Source: Coptis chinensis
Lineage: Eukaryota; Streptophyta; Magnoliopsida; Ranunculales; Ranunculaceae
Assembly (NCBI GenBank): GCA_015680905.1
Contig: CM027378.1
Location: forward strand, 7,297,001-7,361,000
Direction: 5' to 3'
DNA: 64,000 nucleotides
Shown here: piece by piece, positions 33,406 through 45,640 of the stretch
Position numbering within the stretch: position 1 is the first letter of the stretch
How the letters are laid out: each line of letters begins with the position of its first letter
The notes under the pieces: model-generated
Told to the model about the DNA's origin: nothing
Databases searched by the model: none
Seen by the model: only the letters and a program-made list of their open reading frames with translations
Position numbers and translations under genes: made by a program

Positions 33406-36400
33406 TCATTGTAAATTGTTGAATGCTTCTTTGTAGACAATGTTCTGAGTGTATCCTTCTGGTTCATCACCATTTTTCTTGATTAGGAATTTCAGTCCTG
33501 ATCTTGTAGTTGTTCGTGATACTGCAACGTATAGTTGTCCATGACTGAAAACTGGCTTAGGCAAGTATACCCCCACATGCTTCAATGTCTGTCCTTGACT
33601 TTTATTTATTGTCATTGCGAAACAAATCTTTATTGGAAACTGTATTCTCTTCAAACTGAAAGGCCAGTTAGTGCACTTATAAGTTGTCTCTATCCTTGGT
33701 ATATCAGTTTCCCCGCCAATGTTGCACCCTGTTATAATTTTTGCTCTAATGACCTTTGGAGCTAGTTGAATAACAATAAGTCTGGTTCCATTACAAAGAC
33801 CAAGGCTTTGGTTTATGTTTCTAATGAGCATGATTGGTGTGCCAAGTTTCAACTCCAGCTTGTGGTTTGGAAGACCAGATCCTTTAATTGTGTTAAGAAA
33901 TTCAACTGGGTATACTGCATACTGTTCTTCAATATTTTCAGATATGGAGCTTATTGAATCGGCGCTGAAGTACTCACGCATTTGTCCCTCGAAAGAAGAC
34001 AGGATGTGGGAGTTGATATCATCTACAGACTCGTTTGTAGGCGACAAAATACATCTATCTCTGAAGTAGTTGTCATCCATGTATTTTGATGGTAAATCTT
34101 TGTAAATACTTGACACGATATCACTTATCTTTGTCATCGCCCGGTAGGAATAAGAAGATCATTAGGAATTTGGATCCAATTTTTTTCTTTACCTTCGAAT
34201 ATGGAAATGCCAGGTAAGTTTCCTTCTCCGAGGTCTAATACCCACTTGCTGAAATCTGATGCCAATGAAGAATGTACATTCTTTAAGCGCATGTTTCTAG
34301 TTAGCTTGAAGACTTTGCAATGCTACCAAATATGTGATATGTTTATCGATGAAGAAATTATTATTTCCCTTGTACCTCTTGGAATGACAGGTAAAATCTG
34401 CCTGAAATCTCCCCCTAGCAGAATAATTTTACCTCCAAAGATCTTGTTTTCATTTTCTTTGCCCATTAGATCTTTCAGCGTCTTGTATACTGCCTCAAAA
34501 TCATGCCTGTGGGTCATAGGAGCTTCGTCCCATACTATAAGATCAGCTCGTTGAATAAGTCTGGCCAGCATGGTGTTTTGACTTATATTGCAGGTTGAGT
34601 ACTCATCAATTTCTATTGGGATTTTAAATCTTGAATGCGCTGTCTTTCCACCTGGAAAAAGTAGAGCTGCTATTCCCGAAGAAGCAACTGCAATGGCTAT
34701 TTTCCCTTGTGACTGCAGTTGGGTCAGTATGGTATTGTAGAGGAATGTCTTGCCAGTCCCTCCTCCTCCATAGACAAAATAAACCCCACCTGAGTTTGTA
34801 TTGACTGCATTTATAATTTCATCATATATAGTCCTCTGGTCATGATTCAAGCAGTTTTGCATTTCATGAAATTGTCGGTGCATTTCATTGTGACTATAGT
34901 CTTGTTCTTCCGTGATGAGTCTATCTGGGTCTCTAGGTTCTGACCTCATATCTTTGAACGGTATCTTAAAATCCTTCGGTTGATGAGTTGACTTGTTTAA
35001 GTAATCATGTCAATCTCGATCGGCGATGGTTTCTAAGCTCTTTGGTGTTAAAATCAGATCACCGTCATTTGCTCGAAGTTCTTTCTTTGTCCAAGATGTC
35101 GATGTAGAACAACTCCCAATGTTTGTTCCATAGAACCAAAGGTTCACTCACCTCCGCGAGAAAACTAATAGTGTTGCAAAAATAAGCGCCTCAAGGAAGC
35201 ACTACCAGCCCATTGACTTGCTTCAACGATTGCATCGTTCCATTCGTCGTCATTTTGCAATGAGTCCAAGTGCAAAACACGTTGATTTGAAATCCTCATA
35301 CACCTTGCCGTTGACAGTTCGAGATCTTTATATGGCGTTGCACCTTTTTGAACATTTAATACCATTCGCCAAAATAAAACCGTTAAGCGGCGTCGGATGT
35401 GCATAAAAGATCCTTCCGATTTTTACTCCTTTCTGTCTTACTTGCCAACATTTAAAAGAATCAACCCAAACAAATTTTAATGGGAAATCAACATACCTCA
35501 GGTGTCTACCATCTTCATGTAATTGGTTATAGCGCATCCACTCTGTAAATTTGGTTTTCTTTGCACTTTCACGGGTGATGACTTCATCTGTGTTGTCATC
35601 GTCATGATAGAACACCGTATGTTCGCCTTCAAGATGAAATGGTAGTCTCTCAACAGGTGGGTATCGATATTGGATATCGTATCCAAATAATCTCCAGCAA
35701 GCTTCATGTGCAGATACATACCGACAGTCTAAGAATCTTTGAATTTCATCAACTTGTATTATTGTTTCTTCGATTTCTGTGTTTTCAACATTGGTATCAG
35801 TCTCAACAACAGCAGTGGATCTATCTTGACCTTTGCTCAAGTATTTGAAGAGATACTTGACCATTCGACTTCTATTACAGAACTCCACGTTGATGTGTGC
35901 TCCATATTTCTTTGAAAGAGCTGGATTATAAGGAACAACCCATCTGTTATCAACGGTGAAAGTCTTCTTCTTCCGTTTTTTTGTAGCCGTTCTACCTGGT
36001 CTTCTCATGTACTTTGCAAATCCCTTGTCATCGAATGTAGTTTCCTCGCAGAATTCTTTTGGATAAAGTCTGGTACATTTTCGTTCGTTCATGCAAGGTG
36101 AATTCTTGTCTAGCTCTCCACATGGACCGTGAATCATGTTGTCTACGACAATTTCATATAACAATGGGTCATCATTTTTGTCTGGAAGTTCAGCTGATAT
36201 AATCTTATCAATGTCAGTTGGTGTAGAAGGTTTGTCATCAGGGTGCAACCAAAGTAGTATGTGAGCGTGTGGTAGACCTCGTTTTTGGAATTCAATAACA
36301 TAGATTGCTGCAAAATTCAAATTTAAAAGTAAATAAATATGAGTGCTTGATACCACTATATCACATGAAAATTTACAAATTTGTTTGTATAAAGTCGTTA

Positions 36401-38417
36401 CGTCTAAGAAAGGAGTATAATATATAAAGTTCTGCATAACCCCGAGCAACCATTGGAATATCATTCGTTTTTTGGCTTATTTATTAGTTATTACACTTGG
36501 CTTGAAGGTTCTAAGTGAGACATTAGACATTATATTGTAAACCGACTAATTATTCCTATATAAAAGTAAAACCAGCAAAAAATAAAATAAAATAAAAATG
36601 AATAATTTACGGGGGAAAAAAGGAGTAAGATGTTTTCAAGCCAAGAGTCACATAGTTTAGGCATCACACAAATAAAATTAAGATGTAAAATATTTAAAAT
36701 TACCTGCCATAACTTTGCCAAAGTGTTCTTCTTCTTTGAGGTCCTTCATAATCTGATCCACTTTTATCTTAAACGCTCTAACAACAACTTCAGGGCAGTA
36801 TTCGGATTTTAGACCTTCAACTCTTTTCATTGCAAGTTTAATTTCATTCCACTTTGGATTGCAAGTGAATGTGATGAATAGATCTGGAGGTCCCGCCCAT
36901 CTGCATATAGCAATGGCATCCTGATAATTCTTCACCATGTACCGTGGCCCACCAGTAAATGAAGAAGGCAAAACTAAACGCTTTCCGACTAATCTTGCAT
37001 CTGTGTCTCCTCCGGTAATCGAGTCAACTATATTCTTATATAGTTCTGCTCTAATTGTGGACTGGTTGTTTCGGAACCAATCAAGTCTTTCTTCTTCTAC
37101 ACATGTGTATATATCGACCAGAAATTGCAATTTTACTTTACCACCTCTGACTAAAGTCTGGCCCTCATTTTCTCTATGTTGAAGTCTAAAGGCATAATAT
37201 TCTCGCATGCTAACTGTGTGGCGGTGATTTTCTGATATTTCTTCTTCTCCTCGATACAAAATATCGAATGTGTAGCCGTCCTCACCGTATGGAAATAAAA
37301 GAGGATATTGCATTGCCATAAAGCTAGGATAATGTTCAGTAATTCGTTTGAGGCCTTCTTCTTGGTGTTCAACAACTATATCTCGATGATGAAATTCAAC
37401 TCCATTTCCAAGCATCAGTGCTGCTACTTCAGTAAATGTAGGCAGGTTGTACTGTCTTGCATCTTTTGAGCGTGTGCCGATAAGTCTAATGCGTACAGGT
37501 ATGTAGTCCTCTTCATTGAACCTATCTCGTGCCATTCGGAAGGCCTTTGCAATTTCATTTTCCGCATTCAGCATTGTTATCAATCCTTCAACTATACTAC
37601 CATCTAATGCTTGTTCGAGTGCTTGATTGGGCAGAGCACTTAACCTATTGGACACCTCGTTCTCTGTGTCATATATATAAAGCTGCGCAAACTTTGGTTT
37701 ATCTCCTGTTGGAAGTAACGATCCGATTTTATGGTAATTTTGTCCATGAATTCTGAAGACATATGGACCACCACCATTGTTAATTGCATAGTCTATTTTT
37801 CCACCCATTGATGTGAAAGCAAAGATCGAATTATATGATCTTATGTTTTCAATAAAATGAGTGCTTCTTGGTCCCCTTGATTCAAGCAGATCCTTTAAGA
37901 ATTGTGGAGGATTCTTCAATAGTGGAAGTTGTATCTTTCCCACTTGACAACAAATGGAGAATGTAGGAAGTTGTCCCTTTTGTTTCTTGTTGTTCCTTTC
38001 TTCATTCCAGAGTATAGCTCCACAGAAAGAACAAATTTTGTTGGGTTCACCAAAGTCCCATAGTTCTATATAAAGAAAAAAAAGATAAGAAAAGAATATA
38101 AGTTATTAATCGAAATATTCTACGTGTTTAATTTAATACTTACCAATATCGCGAGTACTTTTGTGAAGTGGAATGCTGTCAATGAAATCAAAATCTGACA
38201 AATTAAAATTTGTTGAATTGTTATTGATGTTCTGAAAATCAACATCAGTAGTGATGCTTTTTTGCCTATTCACGGTTTCTTCTCTGTGCATAGACTGAAC
38301 TTTTCGAATATTTGAAATTCTGGTAGCACGCGAATCATTTATAACCAACTCTCTTTGTGGGAGAAGATTGCATCTTAGCCTTGATTTACGAACTTGTTTA
38401 TTCTTCTCCTTTGCCAT
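33406..38417 (-). pseudogene. RepHel 1: Helitron replication initiator and PIF1-like helicase (few frame breaks)
   Basis: Exon 1 (38417-38144) is a basic N-terminus, MAKEKNKQVRKSRLRCN. Exon 2 (38065-36704) has WDFGEPNKICSFCGAILWNE and the Helitron-like N domain (MQYPLLFPYGEDGY; MREYYAFRLQHRENEGQTLV; NYQDAIAICRWAGPPDLFIT). After a 396 bp intron, exon 3 begins at 36307 and carries the HUH motif GLPHAHILLWL (His codons at 36261-36269), the paired Tyr motif KYLFKYLSKGQDR (about 35830-35860), then helicase Walker A GGGGTGKT (34747-34770), Walker [12 protein letters not shown] (34503-34535), [14 protein letters not shown], and the end NKSQGQTLKHVGVYLPKPVF. The frame is broken by several 1-2 bp indels at 35.0-35.4 kb, a TAG where Lys is expected (about 34321), and indels at about 34140. 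All catalytic motifs are intact, so it is recently dead, or active if the indels are sequence errors. Confidence 0.9.
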
Positions 38418-38843
38418 AGGGATTTCTTATAATAAATATAAAAAAAATGCAGAATTCTAATTGTAAGGGACACTTAAAATAGAGTAGTTAGATTGAACAC
38501 ACAAAAGAAGTACTCAGATATATAGAGTAGTTAACAAAAAAAAAATTGATCATGCACTCACAAAAAAATCTAATATAAATAAAAGAAGTACTCAGATATA
38601 TAATTACATGCACACACAAAAAAATTATGAATTAAATCATGTAATTTAAAATTTTAACATTACCTGTAAAGAAATGGCTACGTATGAATCCAAAGAGGCA
38701 AACTCTAATATAAGGTTTCATTAACAATAGCAAACAAAGTTTTGTTAGCAAATAAAGTTTTATTCAGAGTTTCGTACTTAAGTACACTGAACACAGAATA
38801 ACCCCCTGGTTATGCAATTTAAAAGATTGGTTCAGATAGTTTA

Positions 38844-39353
38844 GAAGCCAGAAGGTTAAAGTAAATTCAGGACGGAAAAGAATATAAAGACAATGACGGA
38901 CAGTTTCATGCATTAACTATAAGATTAAAATCATTGCCAAAGTATCAAATTATCTAATATTGATGTATTTTCCACACGTATGCGCATAAAGTTAAAGCCA
39001 TAGTTATCTACGTAAAACTAAGAACAATATCGTTAAACATGGTATATATAATGTTTCTTTCAAAAGATTATTATGGTGCTTAAAGACTTCAGAGCGAAGA
39101 AGCCAGAAGGTTAAAGTAAATTCAGGACGGAAAAGAATATAAAGACAATGATGGACAGTTTCATGCATTAACTATAAGATTAAAACCATTGCCAAAGTAT
39201 CAAATTATCTAATATTGATGTATTTTCCACATGTATGCGCATAAAGTTAAAGCCATAGTTATCTACGTAAAACTAAGAACAATATCGTTAAACATGGTAT
39301 ATATAATGTTTCTCTCAAAAGATTATTATGGTGCTTAAAGACTTCAGAGCGAA
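38844..39353. repeat. Tandem duplication, 2 x 255 bp
   Basis: 38844-39098 and 39099-39353 are nearly identical (a handful of substitutions). A third, partial and shuffled copy is seen at about 39494-39560, and agagttccaagtagaattacc occurs at both 39475 and 39616. No coding content. The region 39640-41900 holds no recognised gene. Confidence 0.95.
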
Positions 39354-41921
39354 TAATGGGAAAATTGTACTATTATTCTAGATATAATGCACTTGAACTT
39401 GTTCAACTCTAGTTCATAATTCGGCTTAGTCATGGCTTAAAACTTAAGTTGGAGCTCCATGCATTCATACTGATAGAGTTCCAAGTAGAATTACCCTTAA
39501 CTATAAGATTAAAACCATTGCCAAAGTATCAAATTATCTAATATTGACGTATTTTTCACATGTATGCTCATAAAGTTAAAACTATGATACGTATGCGTAT
39601 TTTCCACACGTATGCGTAATAATGATAGAGTTCCAAGTAGAATTACCCCAGTTATTGGGCTATGATTTGAGTTCAGCAAGGCAAATCATTTTCAGCACCA
39701 TACAGAAAATAATTTATTTATTTCCAAGCTTAAAATGAGATACAGAAGAATGATTTGCTGGAACTGAAATCCCATTACACTCGCCAAGCGCTTGCAAATA
39801 AAAGATTCCTTCCATTGATTTGCTTTCCAGGATTACAGGGTACCAATTCAAGCAGGGGCTAAGATGCATATGATCAACCATATTTTCATGTATTAATGCT
39901 CTTGCTTTAACTTATTAAGCCCTAACCTAAAGACATAAGATCCACAATTATAAAAAATCTATATTACTTGTGTCCGCCTGATAAGCTATTTAAATTAGAA
40001 AACAGAAGTTACTACCAACATATGAAACACAAAAGGTAGACATCATAAATTAGAAGGAAGACTGTAGAAGCATTTTACATTTTTACCTGAAGACAATATG
40101 TCCTTCTCCAATTGTCCAGAAAAGCTCTGTCAGGAAAAAACCAAAAGAGAGCTGTTCTTGTTAGTGCATGCGCACAAATCACTAAAGCATAAATAGTTCC
40201 ATTTAAATAAAATGAATAAGCTTGTAAAAAACTTTATGCTACTATATATTAAACTTAAACTTGCAACCTATAATGAAATCAATTCAATTATGATAACCAC
40301 ATTCCACTTAATGACAATACACATCTAAAAACTATATTGAGTTGATATACCAAGAACAACTACAACATGTTACAACTATCTGAGAACAAATATATATAAG
40401 GAAATGAATCCTATATTACTATTATGGGGATCATAAATTGTGGAGAATATAACAATAACGCCTCAGATTTGTTGATAGCCAACACAAACAGAAATGTGAT
40501 CAAGCATGATCTCTAAAGACGGATACCGGATGCATTTCCAGATTCTTGATTTGTTCAAGTTCCATTATGATGGTATAATCTACTCATGGTATGAAGATAA
40601 ATTTCAGGGCCTAAAAGGGGAATCTTTGGGCATAGATTTGAGATACTCAATACTCATAACAAGCGAACACAAAGTGTTACCTACTCACAAAAGTAGACTT
40701 ATATTCATCTAAAACAGTAAAAGAAAAGATTCAAGAGAAAATATTAAAATAGAAAAAACTTAGTAGCTAGTGTCATGGATTAATACAGGTAAAGATGAAA
40801 ACTACAATATGTTGGGTGGTTCCAAGAACTCATTTGGAAAATGGAAGGTAGAATGTTCCAATACGTTTCAACTTAGACTTTTACCTATTTCAGTCAAAAC
40901 AATCTGTCTCCATTTAGAAACTTTAGGGCACTTTTTGATTGTTCATTCGATGGCCCTATTTGTAAAAGCAAATTTACGTGCGGTTTTCAATTATTATTGT
41001 GCAATATTAGGATTGATGAAGTTAAAATGAAGACGCGTGCTAGTACATAACTTTTGCAGTTGGGTTAGCATCATCTTTGATAGTGAATCATTATGGTTGT
41101 GAAACCACCTATCAAGACATAGTCAAAGCCCGCTAACCACATCGTGACTTATCTATTCTTAAGCAAACATTTTGCTCGGTTTGCTTTCATACCAAGTGGA
41201 ACCGATGTTTCAAACCACAAATGTTTACCCCAAAACAATCATAATGCCAAGCACTAAAAACTTGACACAAATGAATAACATAGATTATCACCTCTCTTTC
41301 CTCTGAATCAACTGTTCTTGGAACCACAGGGAATGCTCTTGGGCCTCTGTGGCTTACGGTGTTAAGACTAAAGCCATTGGATATATGTATATAAATGCTT
41401 GTGAAATGAAGTGCTCTTTATCAGTTGTATGGTAGAATTACTTATTGGCTATAAAAGCCTTCTACTTTTAAAGAGAAAACAAAGTACATTATAATGTTGA
41501 GTTTAGAACTTGAGCTCTCAATGTAGGTGTTAACAAACGCTGACTCCTAACAATATAAGGAAACATACGAAGCTCGGTCTTTGTCAGACCGATCTTTGAC
41601 ATGTGGACAGGGATGCCCTTCCAATCCTAAGTGTCTCATATCTTGGGGTTGTAAATTTATCGTACAGGACGTCATATCAATCTGCTCCAATGACTTGAGA
41701 GAGTCTAAATTCAAATCCCTCTTCTCTTACGCCAAGACAGTAGGTACCAACAAACAGCAGGTACCAACAGAACAGGCTAAGAGAAACTCCAATCAATTTT
41801 ACATCCCTCACTCCCTCATGCTTATAAAAACTTAAGAGTCTCTTTAGAATTTATAGAGATGAATGCATGCAAAGAAGTCTGGGCCTAGTGTGTTCAAGCA
41901 ATATACCTCTGTCAAATCAGA

Positions 41922-42173
41922 TTGAAAAATATTCAACTTTTCAATTCAGTTGCAGTGGTTTATCTTGGAGTGGCTAAAAAATTCAAGGTAACTAAAGCTG
42001 TTGGCCTTAGCGTTAGTTGTAGCGATATGTACAATGTAGGAGGTCTTGTGATGTGTGATTATGGTGATGGACAGGTAAAACGATTTTTCCATGCACACTT
42101 TAAGGTGGACCGTGATCTTCAAGCATATGTGGTTGTATACGGTTCAACAGAGCATATTCACCCACAGACTTGA
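41922..42173 (+). other. Unidentified open frame containing the 269 bp segment start
   Basis: An 83-codon open frame, MKNIQLFNSVAVVYLGVAKK ... MYNVGGLVMCDYGDGQVKRF, ends HAHFKVDRDLQAYVVVYGST EHIHPQT. Its composition looks coding. An AG near 42075 (gacag before gtaaaac) could also be a splice donor context, so the true structure is uncertain. I do not recognise the family. Its 3' part is duplicated at 28472-28740. It could be a terminal exon of a host gene or a gene remnant. Confidence 0.3.
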
Positions 42174-42333
42174 TTAATTCATGCAAGGCAGATTCACTCT
42201 CTAGTCTAATCCTTTGTCACCTGAATTTGAAGTGTCATCAACACGTATAATGATGTGTTTATTACCTTTATTTTTTAGCAAACAATGTTTTAGTACTGAT
42301 CTTGATTCAGTATTAAAAACTGGAGATTACTTT
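42065..42333 (+). repeat. 269 bp duplicated segment, copy 2
   Basis: Partner of 28472-28740. Similarity begins at tgatggacagg and ends at gagattacttt; the flanks differ completely. From 42334 to 42860 nothing further is recognised. Confidence 0.93.
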
Positions 42334-42867
42334 AACACCTTCGAGTTTCTCGCTTACAAAGAAAACCCAGCACTTGAAAACTATAAATTGAAGATCTAAC
42401 TTAAGAGTTCACGAAGATCCTAAAAGTTGAAAATCAGAAAAATAAACATACAAATAGAGCTAGCTTTTAAGTTGGCTTACCTTGTTCAGCTGTTGCTAGA
42501 TTCTTGTGATCCAAGAAACAGAATATTTTGTGAGATACATCTGTTGATACTTTTCTATACGACCATGAAGAGGAAATGCCGTAATGTTTTTTTTTGTGTC
42601 CATCTAGGTCTTGTATATTGTATGGATGATCATTGATGTTGTTCTAATATATTTTGTTTTCGTCTACAAAATTTAATTATCGATAAATATCTAAATTATG
42701 TTTATCTGACAACCTGACTGCGTTTCTAATTGTATTCTAATTATGTTTATCTGATGATTTGTTTCAAACTTTTCAATCATGGCATTCAAAATTTTCACAA
42801 AGAAAAGGTTGTGATCTTCCAGAATATAAGAACACTAAGTACTCATACTACGGGCAGATAATTTCAC

Positions 42868-43115
42868 AAAAGCCATCGGTACACACTACACACTTAAACG
42901 TAAATACTTCAGAATTATAATAATAATTAAAAAAAAAACAAAAAAAGGTAAAATTCTAACCTTATCACAGCAACCCACTCTTGATACTGCTTCAAAAAAA
43001 ATCCTTATACCTCTTAACAAAGTGCGAAGCACGGATTTGTAAACAAAAAGCCGACGGTACACACTACACACAGCAACCCACTCTTGGTACTTCTTCAAAA
43101 AAACCTTATACCTCT
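42868..43115. repeat. Local duplication of two short segments
   Basis: The sequence aaagcc(a/g)(t/a)cggtacacactacacac occurs at about 42870 and 43047. The sequence cagcaacccactcttg(a/g)tact followed by cttcaaaaaaa(a)(t)ccttatacctct occurs at about 42968 and 43073. This is an interleaved duplication upstream of MED32 with no coding content. Confidence 0.8.
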
Positions 43116-43477
43116 CAAGAATATATATAGATACATTGAGGAAAGAGTGTGGAGTTGGTGTGAAGTTGGACATTGAGGAATTGGTGTTTGATTTCGATTG
43201 GAAGAGAACATCAGTGTTTGATTTCAATTGCAAGACATAAAGGAGGAATGACTAAATAATAACAAAAGAAAAGGAGGAATAACTAAATAATAACAAAAGA
43301 GAGATTGCAATTTGCCTACTCGAGAGTTGAGGAGACTTCCGAAATACCCGGGTAGAGACTAGTATGATATGCCGACAAAAGCATTGAAATGCCTGGTAAA
43401 TATACCGACACTGTACAATGGCGAAACATTTAGTTATATGAAGAAGGGTTTGAGAGATATTTTTTTGTTGTGGGGCA

Positions 43478-43900
43478 ATGGATGGCACAGTAGATGCACT
43501 AAACAATGCATACCAAGAATTCATAGGAGCAGCAGCAGGTGTGCTTGAAGCTAAAGAAACAAGTAATGCACAAAAAACAACATTAACAGATACAGCCTTG
43601 GAGAATTTCAAACAGAAATGGGAACTCTTTAGAGTAGCATGTGATCAAGCAGAAGAGTTTATTGAATCTGTTAAACAAAGAATCAGTTCTGAATGTCTTG
43701 TTGATGAAGCAACAGGTGCTAATACTACTACTACTACTACTAATAGTGTTGGGCTTTCACCTATTAGTGCTGTTCGGTTAGAACAAATGAGCAAAGCTGT
43801 TAGATGGCTTGTTATTGAATTGCAACAAGGCTCTGCTGCCCCACATTCTGCTTCTGCTCCTTTTGATGCTAGGTTTGCTGAAGACGCTGCACAACAATAA
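43478..43900 (+). CDS. MED32: Mediator of RNA polymerase II transcription subunit 32
   Basis: Single-exon gene of 140 aa, MDGTVDALNNAYQEFIGAAA ... ENFKQKWELFRVACDQAEEF VESVKQR-type block (here IESVKQRISSECLVDEATG), a Thr/Asn stretch, then SAVRLEQMSKAVRWLVIELQ. This conserved core and length (about 140-150 aa) match plant MED32, a nuclear Mediator tail subunit that links transcription factors to RNA polymerase II. The protein is mostly alpha-helical with a low-complexity linker (TNTTTTTT-like, encoded by a near-microsatellite at 43720-43740). No intron, frameshift or in-frame stop is seen. CLPP6 lies downstream in convergent orientation. I see no strong TATA box within 60 bp of the start. Confidence 0.93.
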   Translation: MDGTVDALNNAYQEFIGAAAGVLEAKETSNAQKTTLTDTALENFKQKWELFRVACDQAEEFIESVKQRISSECLVDEATGANTTTTTTNSVGLSPISAVRLEQMSKAVRWLVIELQQGSAAPHSASAPFDARFAEDAAQQ

Positions 43901-44099
43901 TAATAATAGGTATTCTTTTCTTTTAATTATATCAAGATTTTAGGTTTGGCATGTGAAATTAGCTGATTACATGGATACCCTTTTCTTCATTAGGTTTGTT
44001 ATAATGTTTTCGTTCCCGTATGTGAAATTATTGTTTCTTGTAATTGATACCTTGCATTAAACGAAAAGATTGTTACTTTAATTCTTCGTCTTGATAGAT

Positions 44100-45640
44100 G
44101 AATGAATTATACACATTCCGTGTGGGGGACATCGGTGAAATCGCAAATGATATATTATAAGTTGGTGAGACCAAAGCATTGATGAATGCTAGCCTAACCT
44201 TAGAAGCTACTTTAGAGTCGATACAAAGAGCTAGAGAAAGCAGAGAATATGTACTGCAATTTTTGAGAGTTGCAAAGAGATGTTATCTAGATAACAATTC
44301 ATGGATGAGAAATTACTAGAAACAACCGCCGTTAGTATCTTCGTCGTATTATCCTTAAGGATGGAAGGGTTGTGGAGGATGCTTCTCATAGAACTAACGT
44401 TTGATGCGTTATTGAAATTGAAAGTAAGTGTCATAAGATAACGTTAGGGAGCATGTTTTTAAGGAGCCAAATAGAAATTTCGATGATAAATGCACAAGTG
44501 ATAAAGTACTGGAGTAGTTCAAATAAGTCTTAAACTCATAAAATAAGGGGAATTGATTAGGATGAGTTCCCCTCATGTAGCATAAGCTCATTAGATCTTA
44601 CCTACTAATGTCCTTGGCTTTAAACTTATAAAGGAAATGCAGGTTGAACGGTCTGAAATAAATTGTATTTTTAGCTCCTATAGTCGTGGAATTTCTTCTT
44701 GTTTCTTGTAGTTGTGACCTTGCACTAAACAAAAAGGTTGATATTTTATGTTTTCGTCTCGCTGGAACCAGAACCAGTTTTACATTTCATTAAGCGGATA
44801 AGAACAGTAATATCACGGAGGTGAAGATGGTATGATATCATGGTTAGACGATGAACATTGTTGTGTTTCGTTTATACAAACACGCTATTTAAGTAGCTTG
44901 GAGTTATATTGAAATAATTAATTAAATGTATAAGGTATGATGGAAATATGACTAGTGTGGGGCACATAGGGGTAAAGAACAATATGCTGATGCTAATAGT
45001 TTGTATGCCAAAGGCTCAATCCTTGGGGAGAAATTCTCCATTCAGTGATAGATAAAGGGAATACAGGCATTCAATGTGGGGGACCTTGGTGAATTTGCAA
45101 ATGGCATCTATAAGTGGGTGTGACCAAATGAGCATTCACCTTAGTAGCTACTGTAAAGTCCAAGGGATCCAAAAGAGCTAGAGAGTGCAGAGTATATGTA
45201 GTGCAATTTTACGGAAGTTGTGGTCGAGAAGGTCTCTACTTTAAAGTGTCTTTGTTGTGTATTAGCAAGGATGGGAGGATTTTGGAGGATGTTTCTCATA
45301 GGATTAAGGTTTTATGGATGAAGTGGATGTGCACTCCAAGAGTGCTTGGTGACTGATGCATTTTTCAAAGTTGGAAGCCAATTGAGATGGTAAATGCACA
45401 ACTGATAAGAAAATGGTAAATGGACAAATAAAGTTTTGTCATACTCAGATGATAAATGCACAAATGATAAGACTTGGAATGGAATTTTTTTGGATGAGTA
45501 TATCATTTATGTAGTATTGTGGAGTAGTAGGTCAAAGAGGCAGTAAACTAAGGGAAATGGATTAGGATGATTCTGCCTCGTGTAGCATAGCTCATTAGCT
45601 TTAAAGTAAGTGCAGGTTGCTGGCTCTAAAGTGAGTGAGA
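44100..45640. repeat. Diverged tandem duplication, two units of about 0.55 kb
   Basis: About 44100-44640 and 45050-45640 share the same order of matches: gtgggggac(a/c)t(c/t)ggtgaa, gcaaatg, ccaaa, agcta...agagctagaga(a/g)(a/t)gcaga, tgcaatttt, ggatg(g/-)gagg, gatg(c/t)ttctcatag, and a ctcatta...gcaggtt end. Identity is low and interrupted (estimated 70-75%). The units contain no intact gene; they may be old copies of a non-coding element 3' of MED32. From 45641 to 46915 nothing is recognised. Confidence 0.7.

Larger units (their letters stand above)
30898..38417 (-). mobile_element. Helitron 1, autonomous-type (RepHel plus RPA70-like)
   Basis: On the minus strand a RepHel gene (38417-33406) is followed 0.35 kb later by an RPA70-like gene (33053-30898). 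This is the classical gene order of plant autonomous Helitrons, which transpose by rolling circle without target duplication, inserting between A and T. The coordinates given cover only the coding part; true termini must lie outside and were not identified. Invertase, RH21 and possibly further fragments directly 3' may belong to the same element. Helitron 1 is clearly less decayed than Helitron 2 and differs from it throughout, so it is a separate lineage and not a recent duplicate. Confidence 0.92.

Noticed and set aside
33535-34069. Several plus-strand frames over RepHel 1
   Set aside because: They are antisense shadows of the helicase coding region.
43252-43611. 119-codon minus-strand frame overlapping MED32
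   Set aside because: It is antisense to MED32 and has no recognisable domain; it is a shadow frame.
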